Assembly (NCBI RefSeq): GCF_036867195.1
Contig: NZ_JBAJII010000001.1
Location: 1,364,001 to 1,428,000, forward strand
Reading direction: 5' to 3'
Length of the DNA: 64,000 nt
Source of the DNA: Arthrobacter sp. Soc17.1.1.1
GTDB lineage: Bacteria > Actinomycetota > Actinomycetes > Actinomycetales > Micrococcaceae
Part shown: positions 7,772 to 26,513 of the stretch, one piece after another
How the letters are laid out: each line of letters begins with the position of its first letter
Numbering within the stretch: position 1 is the first letter of the stretch
Made by a program: the position numbers and the translations under genes
The notes under the pieces: model-generated
The model's input: the letters and a program-made list of their open reading frames with translations, nothing else
Database searches by the model: none
Told to the model about the DNA's origin: nothing

Positions 7772-9091
7772 TCCCAGCGAACAGAAACCCCGGTCAGTGG
7801 CCTCGACAGCCAGCGCAACGATCCGTCCTTCGACGGCGTGTACGACGAGCTCGTGTGGCGGGGCCTGGTCTATGTGTCCACCGACGAGGCCGAGCTGAGG
7901 GAACTGCTGGCCGGTGCGCCGATCACGTTCTACTGCGGCTTCGACCCGACGGCCCCGAGCCTGCACCTGGGCAACCTCGTCCAGCTCCTCACGATGCGCC
8001 GGCTGCAGCTGGCCGGTCACCGGCCCCTGGGCCTGGTCGGCGGGTCCACCGGTCTCGTCGGTGATCCCCGGCCCACGGCCGAGCGCACCATGAACACCAA
8101 GGAGACCGTCGCCGAGTGGGTCGGCTCCCTCCAGGGGCAGGTGCAGAGGTTCCTCGACTTCGAGGGCGGGAACGCCGCGCGGATGGTCAACAACCTCGAC
8201 TGGACCGGGCCGATGAGCGTCATCGACTTCCTGCGCGACGTCGGCAAGTACTTCCGCGTGGGCACGATGATCAAGAAGGAGACCGTCGCCAAGCGGCTGA
8301 ACTCCGACGAGGGCATCAGCTACACCGAGTTCAGCTACCAGATCCTGCAGGGCATGGACTTCCTCCAGCTGTTCCGCGACTACGGCTGCGTGCTGCAGAC
8401 CGGCGGCTCCGACCAGTGGGGCAATCTCACCAGTGGCACGGACCTGGTGCGCAAGGTGGAGGGTACGAGCGTCCACGCCATCGGCACGCCGCTGATCACG
8501 AACTCGGACGGCACGAAGTTCGGCAAGAGCGAGGGCAACGCCATCTGGCTCGATGCCGCGATGACCAGCCCGTACGCGATGTTCCAGTTCTGGCTCAACA
8601 CCTCTGACGCCGACGTGGCCGAACGGCTGCGGATCTTCACCTTCCGCACCCGCGCCGAGATCGAGGAGCTGGAGCGGGCGACGGCTGAGCGGCCGCACGA
8701 GCGGGCGGCGCAGCGCGCGCTGGCCTACGACGTCACCTCCCTGGTGCACGGCGTCGACGCGACCGAGAAGGTCATCGCCGCATCGGCCGCGCTCTTCGGA
8801 CAGGGGGACCTCACGGCACTGGACCTCCCCACCCTCGAGGCCGCGACCGCGGAACTAAAATCCGTCGTCGTCACGAAGGAGGCCCTGGGGATCATCGACC
8901 TGCTGGTCGCCTCCGGTCTCTCGGCGAGCAACTCGGCCGCACGACGGACGGTGGCCGAAGGCGGTGCGTACGTGAACAACGCGAAGATCGCCGATGCGGA
9001 CCACACCATGGACAGCGCGGATCTCCTCCACGGCCGGTACCTGCTCGTCCGCAGGGGCAAGCGCAATCTGGCCATGGTCGACGTCGGCTGA
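7769..9091 (+). CDS. tyrS: Tyrosyl-tRNA synthetase
   Basis: 440-aa class I aminoacyl-tRNA synthetase. The HIGH-equivalent is FDPTAPSLHLGNLV and the KMSKS-equivalent is KFGKS near residue 250. The tyrosine-binding motif TGGSDQWGNL is intact. A C-terminal S4 RNA-binding domain occupies about residues 370-435. Length is normal for the bacterial enzyme. The GTG at 7769 is the only start compatible with the conserved N-terminus and has a -10 box 8 nt upstream. A strong hairpin terminator follows, separating it from the first rRNA operon. Confidence 0.96.
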   Translation: MSQRTETPVSGLDSQRNDPSFDGVYDELVWRGLVYVSTDEAELRELLAGAPITFYCGFDPTAPSLHLGNLVQLLTMRRLQLAGHRPLGLVGGSTGLVGDPRPTAERTMNTKETVAEWVGSLQGQVQRFLDFEGGNAARMVNNLDWTGPMSVIDFLRDVGKYFRVGTMIKKETVAKRLNSDEGISYTEFSYQILQGMDFLQLFRDYGCVLQTGGSDQWGNLTSGTDLVRKVEGTSVHAIGTPLITNSDGTKFGKSEGNAIWLDAAMTSPYAMFQFWLNTSDADVAERLRIFTFRTRAEIEELERATAERPHERAAQRALAYDVTSLVHGVDATEKVIAASAALFGQGDLTALDLPTLEAATAELKSVVVTKEALGIIDLLVASGLSASNSAARRTVAEGGAYVNNAKIADADHTMDSADLLHGRYLLVRRGKRNLAMVDVG

Positions 9092-9105
9092 CAGGTCGTC
9101 CCTCG

Positions 9106-9138
9106 GGGCCGGCATCCTCCTCCGGAGGGTGCCGGCCC
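9106..9138 (+). terminator. Rho-independent-like terminator after tyrS
   Basis: Outer stem GGGCCGGCA (9106-9114) with TGCCGGCCC (9130-9138) and inner stem CCTCC/GGAGG. There is only a short T run, as usual in high-GC genomes. It sits between tyrS and the rRNA promoter. Confidence 0.75.
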
Positions 9139-9179
9139 TTCGCGTCCCACGACCCTGTGGGGTGCGGGTGTGGGTGGAT

Positions 9180-9209
9180 TTGGTGTTGGGGTGGGGGGTC
9201 TCGTATAGT
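9180..9209 (+). promoter_or_regulatory. rrn promoter P1, copy 1
   Basis: -35 TTGGTG (9180-9185), an 18-nt spacer and -10 TATAGT (9204-9209), about 430 nt before the mature 16S. Assignment is from the consensus only. Confidence 0.6.
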
Positions 9210-9376
9210 TATGGAGTTGCCCCGGTGAGGGCGGCAAACCCCCTTGCAGAGTTGAAGTTGTTTCAGCGTGTGCGGTGCATGTCGTTGGGATGGGCTTCTG
9301 GTTTGTTGTCGGTTGTGTGGGTCTGTTGGTGGGTCGTGGTTCGTCTTTCGGGGCGGAGGAGCGGTTCGGGACGGAT

Positions 9377-9405
9377 TTGCGGGATCGGTTCGGTGGGGGT
9401 AAGCT
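9377..9405 (+). promoter_or_regulatory. Possible second rrn promoter P2, copy 1
   Basis: -35-like TTGCGG (9377-9382), a 17-nt spacer and -10 TAAGCT (9400-9405) in the rRNA leader. The same sequence occurs in copy 2 at +8344. Weaker support than P1. Confidence 0.35.
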
Positions 9406-9464
9406 TGTGAAGTTGCTTCGGAGCGAGGACATGACGGTTTGGTTGTGTTTGGTGCCGGTAGCTC

Positions 9465-9507
9465 CTGTTGTTTGAGAACTCAATAGTGTGCCAAGTTTGT
9501 TGATACC
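9465..9507 (+). other. rRNA leader conserved motif and 5' arm of the pre-16S processing stem
   Basis: The leader carries TTTGAGAACTCAATAGTG, a motif conserved in actinobacterial rrn leaders and thought to take part in antitermination and processing. CAATAGTGTGCCAAG (9481-9495) can pair with TTTGGCACACTGTTG in ITS1 (11445-11459), and GATACC/GGTATC extends the helix. Together they bracket the 16S, as expected of an RNase III precursor stem. Confidence 0.7.
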
Positions 9508-9638
9508 GATTGTTTTTTGATTGGTTGAATTTGCTGGTTGCCGCACCCCGTGTGGTGGCTGGTTTTTTTGGCTGGTTTCGAATTTTGTGCAGCATGGTTC
9601 CCCGTTTTCCCGGGGTTCGGTGTTGTGTCTGTGAATCA

Positions 9639-14984
<5,346 letters not shown>

Positions 14985-15307
14985 CACACCCACCCCCACC
15001 GATGGGAGGACGGGCTGTGACACCAGGGACCCAGGCAACTGGACACCCGGCGCCACACCCACCACCAGCGGTGACACACGGGGAGGGTGAAGATCACATG
15101 CTACGCGTCCACTATGCGGTTCCCAACCAACAACAGGAACCACCTCATAACTGAATACATCCACAACTGGAGACATCCAGCACACCGCACAAACCCCTCC
15201 AAGGCACCACGCCCCACAGGGTTACGTGCGGGAGCGATGTAACCCCACAGATTTACCACCCGATCCGAACCCCCCTGGGGGCGCCCGGACCGGGACCGGT
15301 AGCAAGG
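14985..15307 (+). other. 23S-5S internal transcribed spacer (ITS2), copy 1
   Basis: 323 nt, C/A-rich, with no tRNA. Bases 15098-15134 are nearly the exact reverse complement of 11709-11744 in ITS1 (core CGCGTCCACTATGCGGTT), forming the long helix that brackets pre-23S for processing. Confidence 0.8.
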
Positions 15308-15426
15308 GTTACGGCGGTCATAGCGTGGGGGAAACGCCCGGTCCCATTCCGAACCCGGAAGCTAAGACCCACAGCGCCGATGGTACTGCACCCGAGAGAG
15401 TGTGGGAGAGTAGGACACCGCCGGAC
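15308..15426 (+). rRNA. rrf: 5S ribosomal RNA, copy 1
   Basis: About 119 nt, from GTTACGGCGGTCATAGCG to the end of CACCGCCGGAC. It carries the conserved loop CCCATTCCGAACCCGGAAG and the GTGGGAGAGTAGGACACC 3' region. The two ends form helix I. Confidence 0.95.
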
Positions 15427-15441
15427 AACCATTACAGGAAA

Positions 15442-15468
15442 CGAGGCCCCACCACCGGTGGGGCCTCG
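15442..15468 (+). terminator. rrn terminator, copy 1
   Basis: Perfect GC-rich hairpin CGAGGCCCCACC/GGTGGGGCCTCG with a 3-nt loop, about 15 nt after 5S, followed by CCCCTTT. Confidence 0.85.
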
Positions 15469-15480
15469 ACCCCTTTAACC

Positions 15481-15965
15481 ACCCCCAACACCCCACCCAG
15501 GCCAGCGGGCACTCCAAGCACCCAGGCACGTGCTCGCGACGACGTCGTCATCTCCGCTCGTGACTGTGGCAGGGTCCGTCTACGCCCGCCGTGAATTCAT
15601 ACACCCAGGTGTGCATACCGTTGCTCAGCGGCTTCTAGGACGTCCGCTTCAACGGAAGTGGACCGGCCGATATGGCCTCAGCCGTGTATCCAGTGTCCGG
15701 AGGGCTCAGCACTGTCGTCGTCGAGTGCGAGGCGCTCGGCGGACAGCCGGCCAGAGCGCCGCTATCGAGACCTACCTCGGGTTTCCGCAGAGCCTCGGCG
15801 GCTCCGATCTGACGCAGCGGACTTCGCTCCGGGGAGGGGATCGGTGACACCGGTGCAGGTCTTCCTCGGCCGGTGGTGAAGCGGCTCTCGAGGCGGGCTC
15901 CACGACGAAGGACGTCGGTAGAGGGACCGGGCGCAGTCCCGATATAGGCCGCGCGTTCATTACTT
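15481..15965 (+). other. Intergenic region after rrn copy 1, no recognisable gene
   Basis: 485 nt with no reading frame that I recognise. It holds a 9-bp hairpin with a 4-nt loop (GTCCGCTTC/GAAGTGGAC, 15642-15663), a nearby GGCC-GATAT-GGCC dyad, and a short GGGAC/GTCCC hairpin (15923-15940). The last lies 26 nt beyond the stop of the leftward methyltransferase gene and could be its terminator. It may contain a decayed gene or a small RNA. Neither is supported strongly. Confidence 0.5.
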
Positions 15966-17249
15966 CTACACCCACTCCCTCCGCCGCAAGGGAGGTTCCT
16001 CCCCTCCAGGGCGCTGCACCAGCACCTGGTTCACGCCGTTCAGCCCCCGCTCGAAGCCGAGCGCGCTCGATGCCATGTACAGGCGCCACACCCGAGCCCG
16101 TCCCTCGCTCGTAAGCCTTACCGCCTCGTCCCAGTTCTGCTCGAGGTTGTCCACCCAGGCCCGGAGCGTCAGTCCGTAGTGCCGGCGCAGTGCTTCGACG
16201 TCGAGCACCTCCAGGCCTGCTGATTCGAGCGCGCCGATCATGACGGTGAGGCTGAGCATTTCCCCGTCGGGAAAGACGTAGCGGGGGATGAAGGAGTCCG
16301 GATCCGGTGGCATCTCGCCGGCGTTCCAGGAGATCGCGTGATTGAGGAGGCGTCCGCCGGGGCGCAGCAGGCTGTACAGGCGGGACGCGTAGTCGCCGAT
16401 CTGCTCGCGGCCGACGTGTTCGGCCATGCCGATGGAGCTGATCGCATCGAACGGGGTGTCGTGGACATCGCGGTAGTCCTGGACCCTGATCTCGATGCGG
16501 TCGGTGAGGCCGGCGCCCGACACCCGCTCCCGCGCGAGATCCGCCTGCTCTCTCGAGAGGGTGACACCGATGACGTCCACCCCGTAGTTCTGCGCTGCGT
16601 GCAGCGCGAAACTTCCCCACCCGCAGCCGACGTCCAGCACCCGCATGCCGGGACGAAGACCGAGTTTGCGGCAGACCAGGTCAAGCTTCGCCTCCTGGGA
16701 TGCGTCCAGGCCGATCGTCCCGTCCTCCCACACGGCGCAGGAGTAGACCATGGACGGCCCCAGCACCAGCGCATAGAACTCGTTCCCGACGTCGTAGTGA
16801 TGCGAAACCGCCGCGGCGTCACGTTCCTTGGTGTGCTTCCGGCCGGATCTCGCCACATCCATCTCTTCGGGCGGCGGCGCAGGCGGCGGCCCCACTGCTC
16901 CGATCCGGATGGCCGTCCGGATGAGCCTGATGCGTTCACTCACTGTGGGAGGGCGGAACGCCTTCAGCTCGGCGAACTTGCCCACCGAGCTGAGCGCCGA
17001 GAAGCTCTCGAAGAGGTCGCCGGGTCCGTCGATCTCGCCTGCGACGTACGCGCGGCTCAGCCCGAGCTGATTCGGTGCCCAGAGCATGCGCCGGAGCCCC
17101 CGCCGGGAACGGAACTCGATCACCGGTGCATCGCGCGGCCCCGCTTCCGAGCCGTCCCAGGCCTGGAGCCTCAGTGGTATCTCTTCGGTGCCCAGGATGA
17201 TCCCCAACGCTTCGGCCAACCGCGGCGCCACTCCCTTGTGCCTGCTCAT
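15966..17249 (-). CDS. Cyclopropane-fatty-acyl-phospholipid synthase family methyltransferase
   Basis: 427-aa SAM-dependent enzyme that would modify unsaturated membrane lipids by methylene or methyl transfer. The SAM-binding motif is VLDVGCGWGSFALHAA, followed by VIGVTLSREQ, the family motif SIGMAEHVG (usually SIGMFEHVG), and YVFPDGEM. In the last motif glutamate stands where E. coli Cfa has its active-site cysteine, as in mycobacterial and TmsB-type relatives. The product could therefore be a cyclopropane or a 10-methyl(ene) fatty acid. No TmsA-like oxidoreductase is adjacent. It is the only gene between the two rRNA operons and is transcribed against them. Confidence 0.87.
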   Translation of the reverse strand: MSRHKGVAPRLAEALGIILGTEEIPLRLQAWDGSEAGPRDAPVIEFRSRRGLRRMLWAPNQLGLSRAYVAGEIDGPGDLFESFSALSSVGKFAELKAFRPPTVSERIRLIRTAIRIGAVGPPPAPPPEEMDVARSGRKHTKERDAAAVSHHYDVGNEFYALVLGPSMVYSCAVWEDGTIGLDASQEAKLDLVCRKLGLRPGMRVLDVGCGWGSFALHAAQNYGVDVIGVTLSREQADLARERVSGAGLTDRIEIRVQDYRDVHDTPFDAISSIGMAEHVGREQIGDYASRLYSLLRPGGRLLNHAISWNAGEMPPDPDSFIPRYVFPDGEMLSLTVMIGALESAGLEVLDVEALRRHYGLTLRAWVDNLEQNWDEAVRLTSEGRARVWRLYMASSALGFERGLNGVNQVLVQRPGGEEPPLRRREWV

Positions 17250-17499
17250 GCCCCCTGTCTACTACGACTTGCCCCCGTGAACCAGAGCACGGCCGGCCGC
17301 CACCGTTCGGGGCCGACCCGGACTCTCGCGGATACCGACCACGAAGCCCATCCCGGGAAGGTGCTCGGATGGAGGATGACTCCCGGAATCGCCGCTGTCA
17401 CCGCTGTCACCGCTGTCGCCGTTGTCGCCGGTCCGGCGCTGCAAGGCGGAGGGGACCGTGGGCCGGCGCCAGGATCGGTGGGGCCGACGACCCCGTGGG
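17250..17499 (+). other. Intergenic region between methyltransferase gene and rrn copy 2
   Basis: 250 nt without a supported gene. It contains a 9-bp tandem repeat (CGCTGTCAC and variants, 17393-17431). In one frame the repeat reads as a hydrophobic Val/Ala/Thr stretch after an ATG at 17377, but the frame runs straight into the rRNA promoter. This may be the broken 5' end of a former gene or chance. Confidence 0.4.
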
Positions 17500-17522
17500 G
17501 TGGGGTGCGGGTGTGGGTGGAT

Positions 17523-17552
17523 TTGGTGTTGGGGTGGGGGGTCTCGTATAGT
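17523..17552 (+). promoter_or_regulatory. rrn promoter P1, copy 2
   Basis: -35 TTGGTG (17523-17528), an 18-nt spacer and -10 TATAGT (17547-17552), identical to copy 1. The second operon therefore carries its own promoter. The possible P2 would be at 17721-17749. Confidence 0.6.
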
Positions 17553-17982
17553 TATGGAGTTGCCCCGGTGAGGGCGGCAAACCCCCCTTGCAGAGTTGAA
17601 GTTGTTTCAGCGTGTGCGGTGCATGTCGTTGGGATGGGCTTCTGGTTTGTTGTCGGTTGTGTGGGTCTGTTGGTGGGTCGTGGTTCGTCTTTCGGGGCGG
17701 AGGAGCGGTTCGGGACGGATTTGCGGGATCGGTTCGGTGGGGGTAAGCTTGTGAAGTTGCTTCGGAGCGAGGACATGACGGTTTGGTTGTGTTTGGTGCC
17801 GGTAGCTCCTGTTGTTTGAGAACTCAATAGTGTGCCAAGTTTGTTGATACCGATTGTTTTTTGATTGGTTGAATTTGCTGGTTGCCGCACCCCGTGTGGT
17901 GGCTGGTTTTTTTGGCTGGTTTCGAATTTTGTGCAGCATGGTTCCCCGTTTTCCCGGGGTTCGGTGTTGTGTCTGTGAATCA

Positions 17983-23328
<5,346 letters not shown>

Positions 23329-23651
23329 CACACCCACCCCCACCGATGGGAGGACGGGCTGTGACACCAGGGACCCAGGCAACTGGACACCCGGCGCCAC
23401 ACCCACCACCAGCGGTGACACACGGGGAGGGTGAAGATCACATGCTACGCGTCCACTATGCGGTTCCCAACCAACAACAGGAACCACCTCATAACTGAAT
23501 ACATCCACAACTGGAGACATCCAGCACACCGCACAAACCCCTCCAAGGCACCACGCCCCACAGGGTTACGTGCGGGAGCGATGTAACCCCACAGATTTAC
23601 CACCCGATCCGAACCCCCCTGGGGGCGCCCGGACCGGGACCGGTAGCAAGG
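23329..23651 (+). other. 23S-5S internal transcribed spacer (ITS2), copy 2
   Basis: Identical to copy 1. The 3' arm of the pre-23S processing stem is at 23442-23478. No tRNA. Confidence 0.8.
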
Positions 23652-23770
23652 GTTACGGCGGTCATAGCGTGGGGGAAACGCCCGGTCCCATTCCGAACCC
23701 GGAAGCTAAGACCCACAGCGCCGATGGTACTGCACCCGAGAGAGTGTGGGAGAGTAGGACACCGCCGGAC
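23652..23770 (+). rRNA. rrf: 5S ribosomal RNA, copy 2
   Basis: Same sequence as copy 1, beginning GTTACGGCGGTCATAGCG and ending CACCGCCGGAC. Confidence 0.95.
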
Positions 23771-23785
23771 AACCATTACAGGAAA

Positions 23786-23812
23786 CGAGGCCCCACCACC
23801 GGTGGGGCCTCG
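23786..23812 (+). terminator. rrn terminator, copy 2
   Basis: Same CGAGGCCCCACC/GGTGGGGCCTCG hairpin as copy 1, followed by CCCCTTT. Confidence 0.85.
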
Positions 23813-23985
23813 ACCCCTTTAACCACCCCCAACACACCCACCCGGCACGAGCTCGCGACGATACCGGGCCGCGGCGAAGGGTAGAGCTCTGCATCACATC
23901 TTCGGCAACCACCCGTGTGGATGAAGGTCCGGTCCGGGCTTCGTGGTTCCATAGATGGGTAGGACCCACAGCAAAATAGAGACCC

Positions 23986-24005
23986 GCCGGCGCTTCTTCG
24001 CCGGC
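23986..24005 (+). other. Hairpin in the leader of the TPR protein gene
   Basis: Perfect 7-bp stem GCCGGCG/CGCCGGC with a 6-nt loop CTTCTT, 24 nt before the ATG. It may be the end of an upstream transcript or a structured 5' UTR. The rest of 23836-24029 shows no gene. Confidence 0.5.
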
Positions 24006-24029
24006 ACCTGACGAGAGGACCGCGCTGCC

Positions 24030-26513
24030 ATGGCTGAGCAGGAGCACACCGCCGGACGAGACGGGGAGTCCCGCCAGCCGGGGGGCGCGAACCGCGGAGA
24101 TCAGGGTGGGTCGGGTCGGGCAGGCCGTCACTCCTGGGGTTCGAAGTCGGGTGGACACCGCACGCCTTCCTCGTCGGATGGTGCGGACCACGACCGCCGC
24201 ACCGGGCCGCGTGCCTCCTCCGGTCAGGACAGGTCGGACCGCGGTACTCCTCGCGACGATCGGCGGGGTGCGCGCCCGGAAGGTGGCTCGCGAGGCTCCG
24301 GCGGCGGGCGGCCTTCAGGCGGGCGGCCTGCATGGAAAGGCCAGTCGGGCACTGACCGTCCGGGTCGCACCGGCGGTGCCTCCGAACGCGGTGCCCAGGG
24401 CGCCGGCCGCGACAGGCCGGCGTACGGACGCGACGACAGGCCGGCGTACGACCGCGGTCCACGGGCGAACCAGGAACGCGGTGGTACCTATGGCCAGCGC
24501 GACGAGCGCCCGAGGCGGGACACTGATCGCCCGGGCCGGAGCTCGGACCGCCCCCAGGGAACATCCGAGGGGGGCAGGAACGCACAGCTGCGAGGTGCTG
24601 CGTCCCGTGGAGGGTCGGCCGCCGGCTCTGCAGCGGACAAGCACTCCCGGTACCCGGGTCGCGGTGGAGCTGCTGCGGAGCGCACGACGGGTGGTGCAGA
24701 CAAGCCCTGGAAGTCCCGCACCTCCTCCGACGCGCGCGCCGGCAGTGCCCGTCGCGCGGGCGGACGCACCGACTCCTATCGCCGTCCCGGGGATCGCGAG
24801 GACCCTCGGGGCGGAGGGCCCCGCGCGGAGGATCGCCGCGGGCCCCGGACGGACGACGCCTCATCAGCGCCCCGTCCGCACAACGCACGCGATCTCCGCA
24901 GCGCCAATCGTCCTGATCGTGAGCGTTCCCCGGAGATCGACGAGGATGTCAAGGGCGACGAGCTGGACCGGGTCACCCGCGCCCAGGTCCGCAATCTCGA
25001 GGAGCGCAGCGCTCTGTGGGTGGCCAAACACCTCGTCATGGCGGGGCGGCTCGTCGACGACGACCCCGAACTGGCCTTCCAGCATGCGCTGGCTGCAAGC
25101 CGCCGCGGCGGACGTCTCGCGGCCGTACGTGAGGCCGTGGGCGTGACCGCCTACGCTGCAGGGCACTACGGCGAGGCTCTCCGCGAATTCAGGACGTTCC
25201 GGCGTATCAGCGGCTCGAACGTGCACCTGCCGGTCATGGCCGACTGCGAGCGGGGGCTCGGGCGTCCGGACAGGGCGCTGGACCTCGCGCGCAGTGAGGA
25301 AGCGGCGTCGCTGGACGCCGCAGGCAAGGCCGAGCTCGCAATGGTCGTCTCGGGCGCGCGGACGGATCTGGGTCAGCTCGACGCGGCCGTCGCGGCCCTC
25401 GAGATCCCGCAGCTGGACCTGCAGCGGGCGTTCTCCTTCAGTCCGCGGCTCTTCCGTGCCTACGCCGATGCGCTCGACGCCGTCGGGCGCACGAGTGAAT
25501 CCGGCACGTGGCGGCGCCAGGCCGGTGTGGCCGAGCGTGCGCTCGGACTCGACGACGAGCTGGAACCGGACATCATCGATCTCGGCGAGGACGACGAACC
25601 GGCACCCGTGCCGGTCCCACGCGTCGCCGACGTCCTCGGCTCTCCGGCCTCCGCCGGTGCCGGTGAGGGCACCGGGGCCACGGAGACCGCCGAGGGCTCT
25701 GAGGACGCAGGTGACGGATCCGGCGCGGCAGGAGGACATGCAGCGGGCGAAGAAGCCAGTGCAGCCGACAGTGCAGCCGACGACGGCGACACCGGGATCG
25801 AAGGCGGCAGCAGTGACGCCGCAGATGGTGCCAAGCCTGCGTCCGAGCCTGCGGTCGAGGACGATGTCGAGCCAGGGACGGACCACGACGTCGAGGTCGG
25901 GACGGGTGCGGACAGCGCGCCATCGGGCGTGCAGATGCCCATCCCGGTCGACGGCCTCTCCTCCGATAGCGGCTCCTCCGACGAGGAGGACGACCTGGTT
26001 CGGCACGACGACCCGACGGAGAAGGGGGCCGGAACCACCTCGGCTGCAGCTCCTTCGTCCGCAGCGCCCGGCGCCGCTGACGAGGCCAATGACGAGGCCG
26101 CTGACGAGGCCGCTGACGAGGCCGCTGACGAGGCCGCTGACGAGGCCGCTGACGAGGCGGCTCACGAGACCAAGGTGACGGTCGATGCCGTGCCCGTCGG
26201 CGACACCGCGGCGCCGGTCGAGGCCCTCCAGACCGAGATGCTCTTCAGCATGGACGACTCCGGAACCGCCGACATCGTCGACGCCGCCGACACCGTGCAG
26301 CAGGCCCGAGGATCAGCGCCGGCCCCCGCCGTCCAGTTCTCGGAGCCCGAGACGATCACGGACGCGGATACGGAGACAGCTACGGACAGGGAGGCGTCGG
26401 ACGCGGCATCGGGGGCGGCGTCCGAGGACGGTCGGGAGACGAAGGCGGCTGCGCCGAAGCGGAAGCGCGCCACCAAGCCCGCGGTGACCCAGGACGACGG
26501 CGTCGATGACTGA
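24030..26513 (+). CDS. Tetratricopeptide-like protein with long disordered arms, function unknown
   Basis: 827 aa in three parts. Residues 1 to about 300 are Gly/Arg/Ser/Asp-rich, basic and disordered. About 305-510 form a helical TPR-like domain (starting LDRVTRAQVRNLEERS, containing KHLVMAGRLVDDDPELAFQH and AAGHYGEALREFRTFRRI). The remainder is Asp/Glu/Ala-rich, strongly acidic and disordered, with a DEAA tetrapeptide repeat, and ends in a short basic patch (PKRKRATKP). The TPR part resembles the M. tuberculosis Rv1691-type protein at the same place, between tyrS and the phosphatase gene. No enzyme motif was seen. It overlaps the next gene by 8 nt, so the two are translationally coupled. 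A scaffold or RNA/protein-binding role is inference only. Confidence 0.8.
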   Translation: MAEQEHTAGRDGESRQPGGANRGDQGGSGRAGRHSWGSKSGGHRTPSSSDGADHDRRTGPRASSGQDRSDRGTPRDDRRGARPEGGSRGSGGGRPSGGRPAWKGQSGTDRPGRTGGASERGAQGAGRDRPAYGRDDRPAYDRGPRANQERGGTYGQRDERPRRDTDRPGRSSDRPQGTSEGGRNAQLRGAASRGGSAAGSAADKHSRYPGRGGAAAERTTGGADKPWKSRTSSDARAGSARRAGGRTDSYRRPGDREDPRGGGPRAEDRRGPRTDDASSAPRPHNARDLRSANRPDRERSPEIDEDVKGDELDRVTRAQVRNLEERSALWVAKHLVMAGRLVDDDPELAFQHALAASRRGGRLAAVREAVGVTAYAAGHYGEALREFRTFRRISGSNVHLPVMADCERGLGRPDRALDLARSEEAASLDAAGKAELAMVVSGARTDLGQLDAAVAALEIPQLDLQRAFSFSPRLFRAYADALDAVGRTSESGTWRRQAGVAERALGLDDELEPDIIDLGEDDEPAPVPVPRVADVLGSPASAGAGEGTGATETAEGSEDAGDGSGAAGGHAAGEEASAADSAADDGDTGIEGGSSDAADGAKPASEPAVEDDVEPGTDHDVEVGTGADSAPSGVQMPIPVDGLSSDSGSSDEEDDLVRHDDPTEKGAGTTSAAAPSSAAPGAADEANDEAADEAADEAADEAADEAADEAAHETKVTVDAVPVGDTAAPVEALQTEMLFSMDDSGTADIVDAADTVQQARGSAPAPAVQFSEPETITDADTETATDREASDAASGAASEDGRETKAAAPKRKRATKPAVTQDDGVDD
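26073..26168 (+). repeat. 12-bp in-frame tandem repeat encoding DEAA
   Basis: Eight consecutive 12-bp units of the type GCCGCTGACGAG. Unit 2 carries AAT in place of GCT, and the last unit is changed. They encode an (AADE)n run in the acidic arm of the TPR-like protein. Copy-number change would stay in frame. Confidence 0.9.

Noticed and set aside
5216..8749. 1,177-codon open frame on the minus strand across helD and tyrS
   Set aside because: It lies antisense to two well-supported genes. Its composition is what high-GC third-position bias produces in the opposite frame, and it matches no family.
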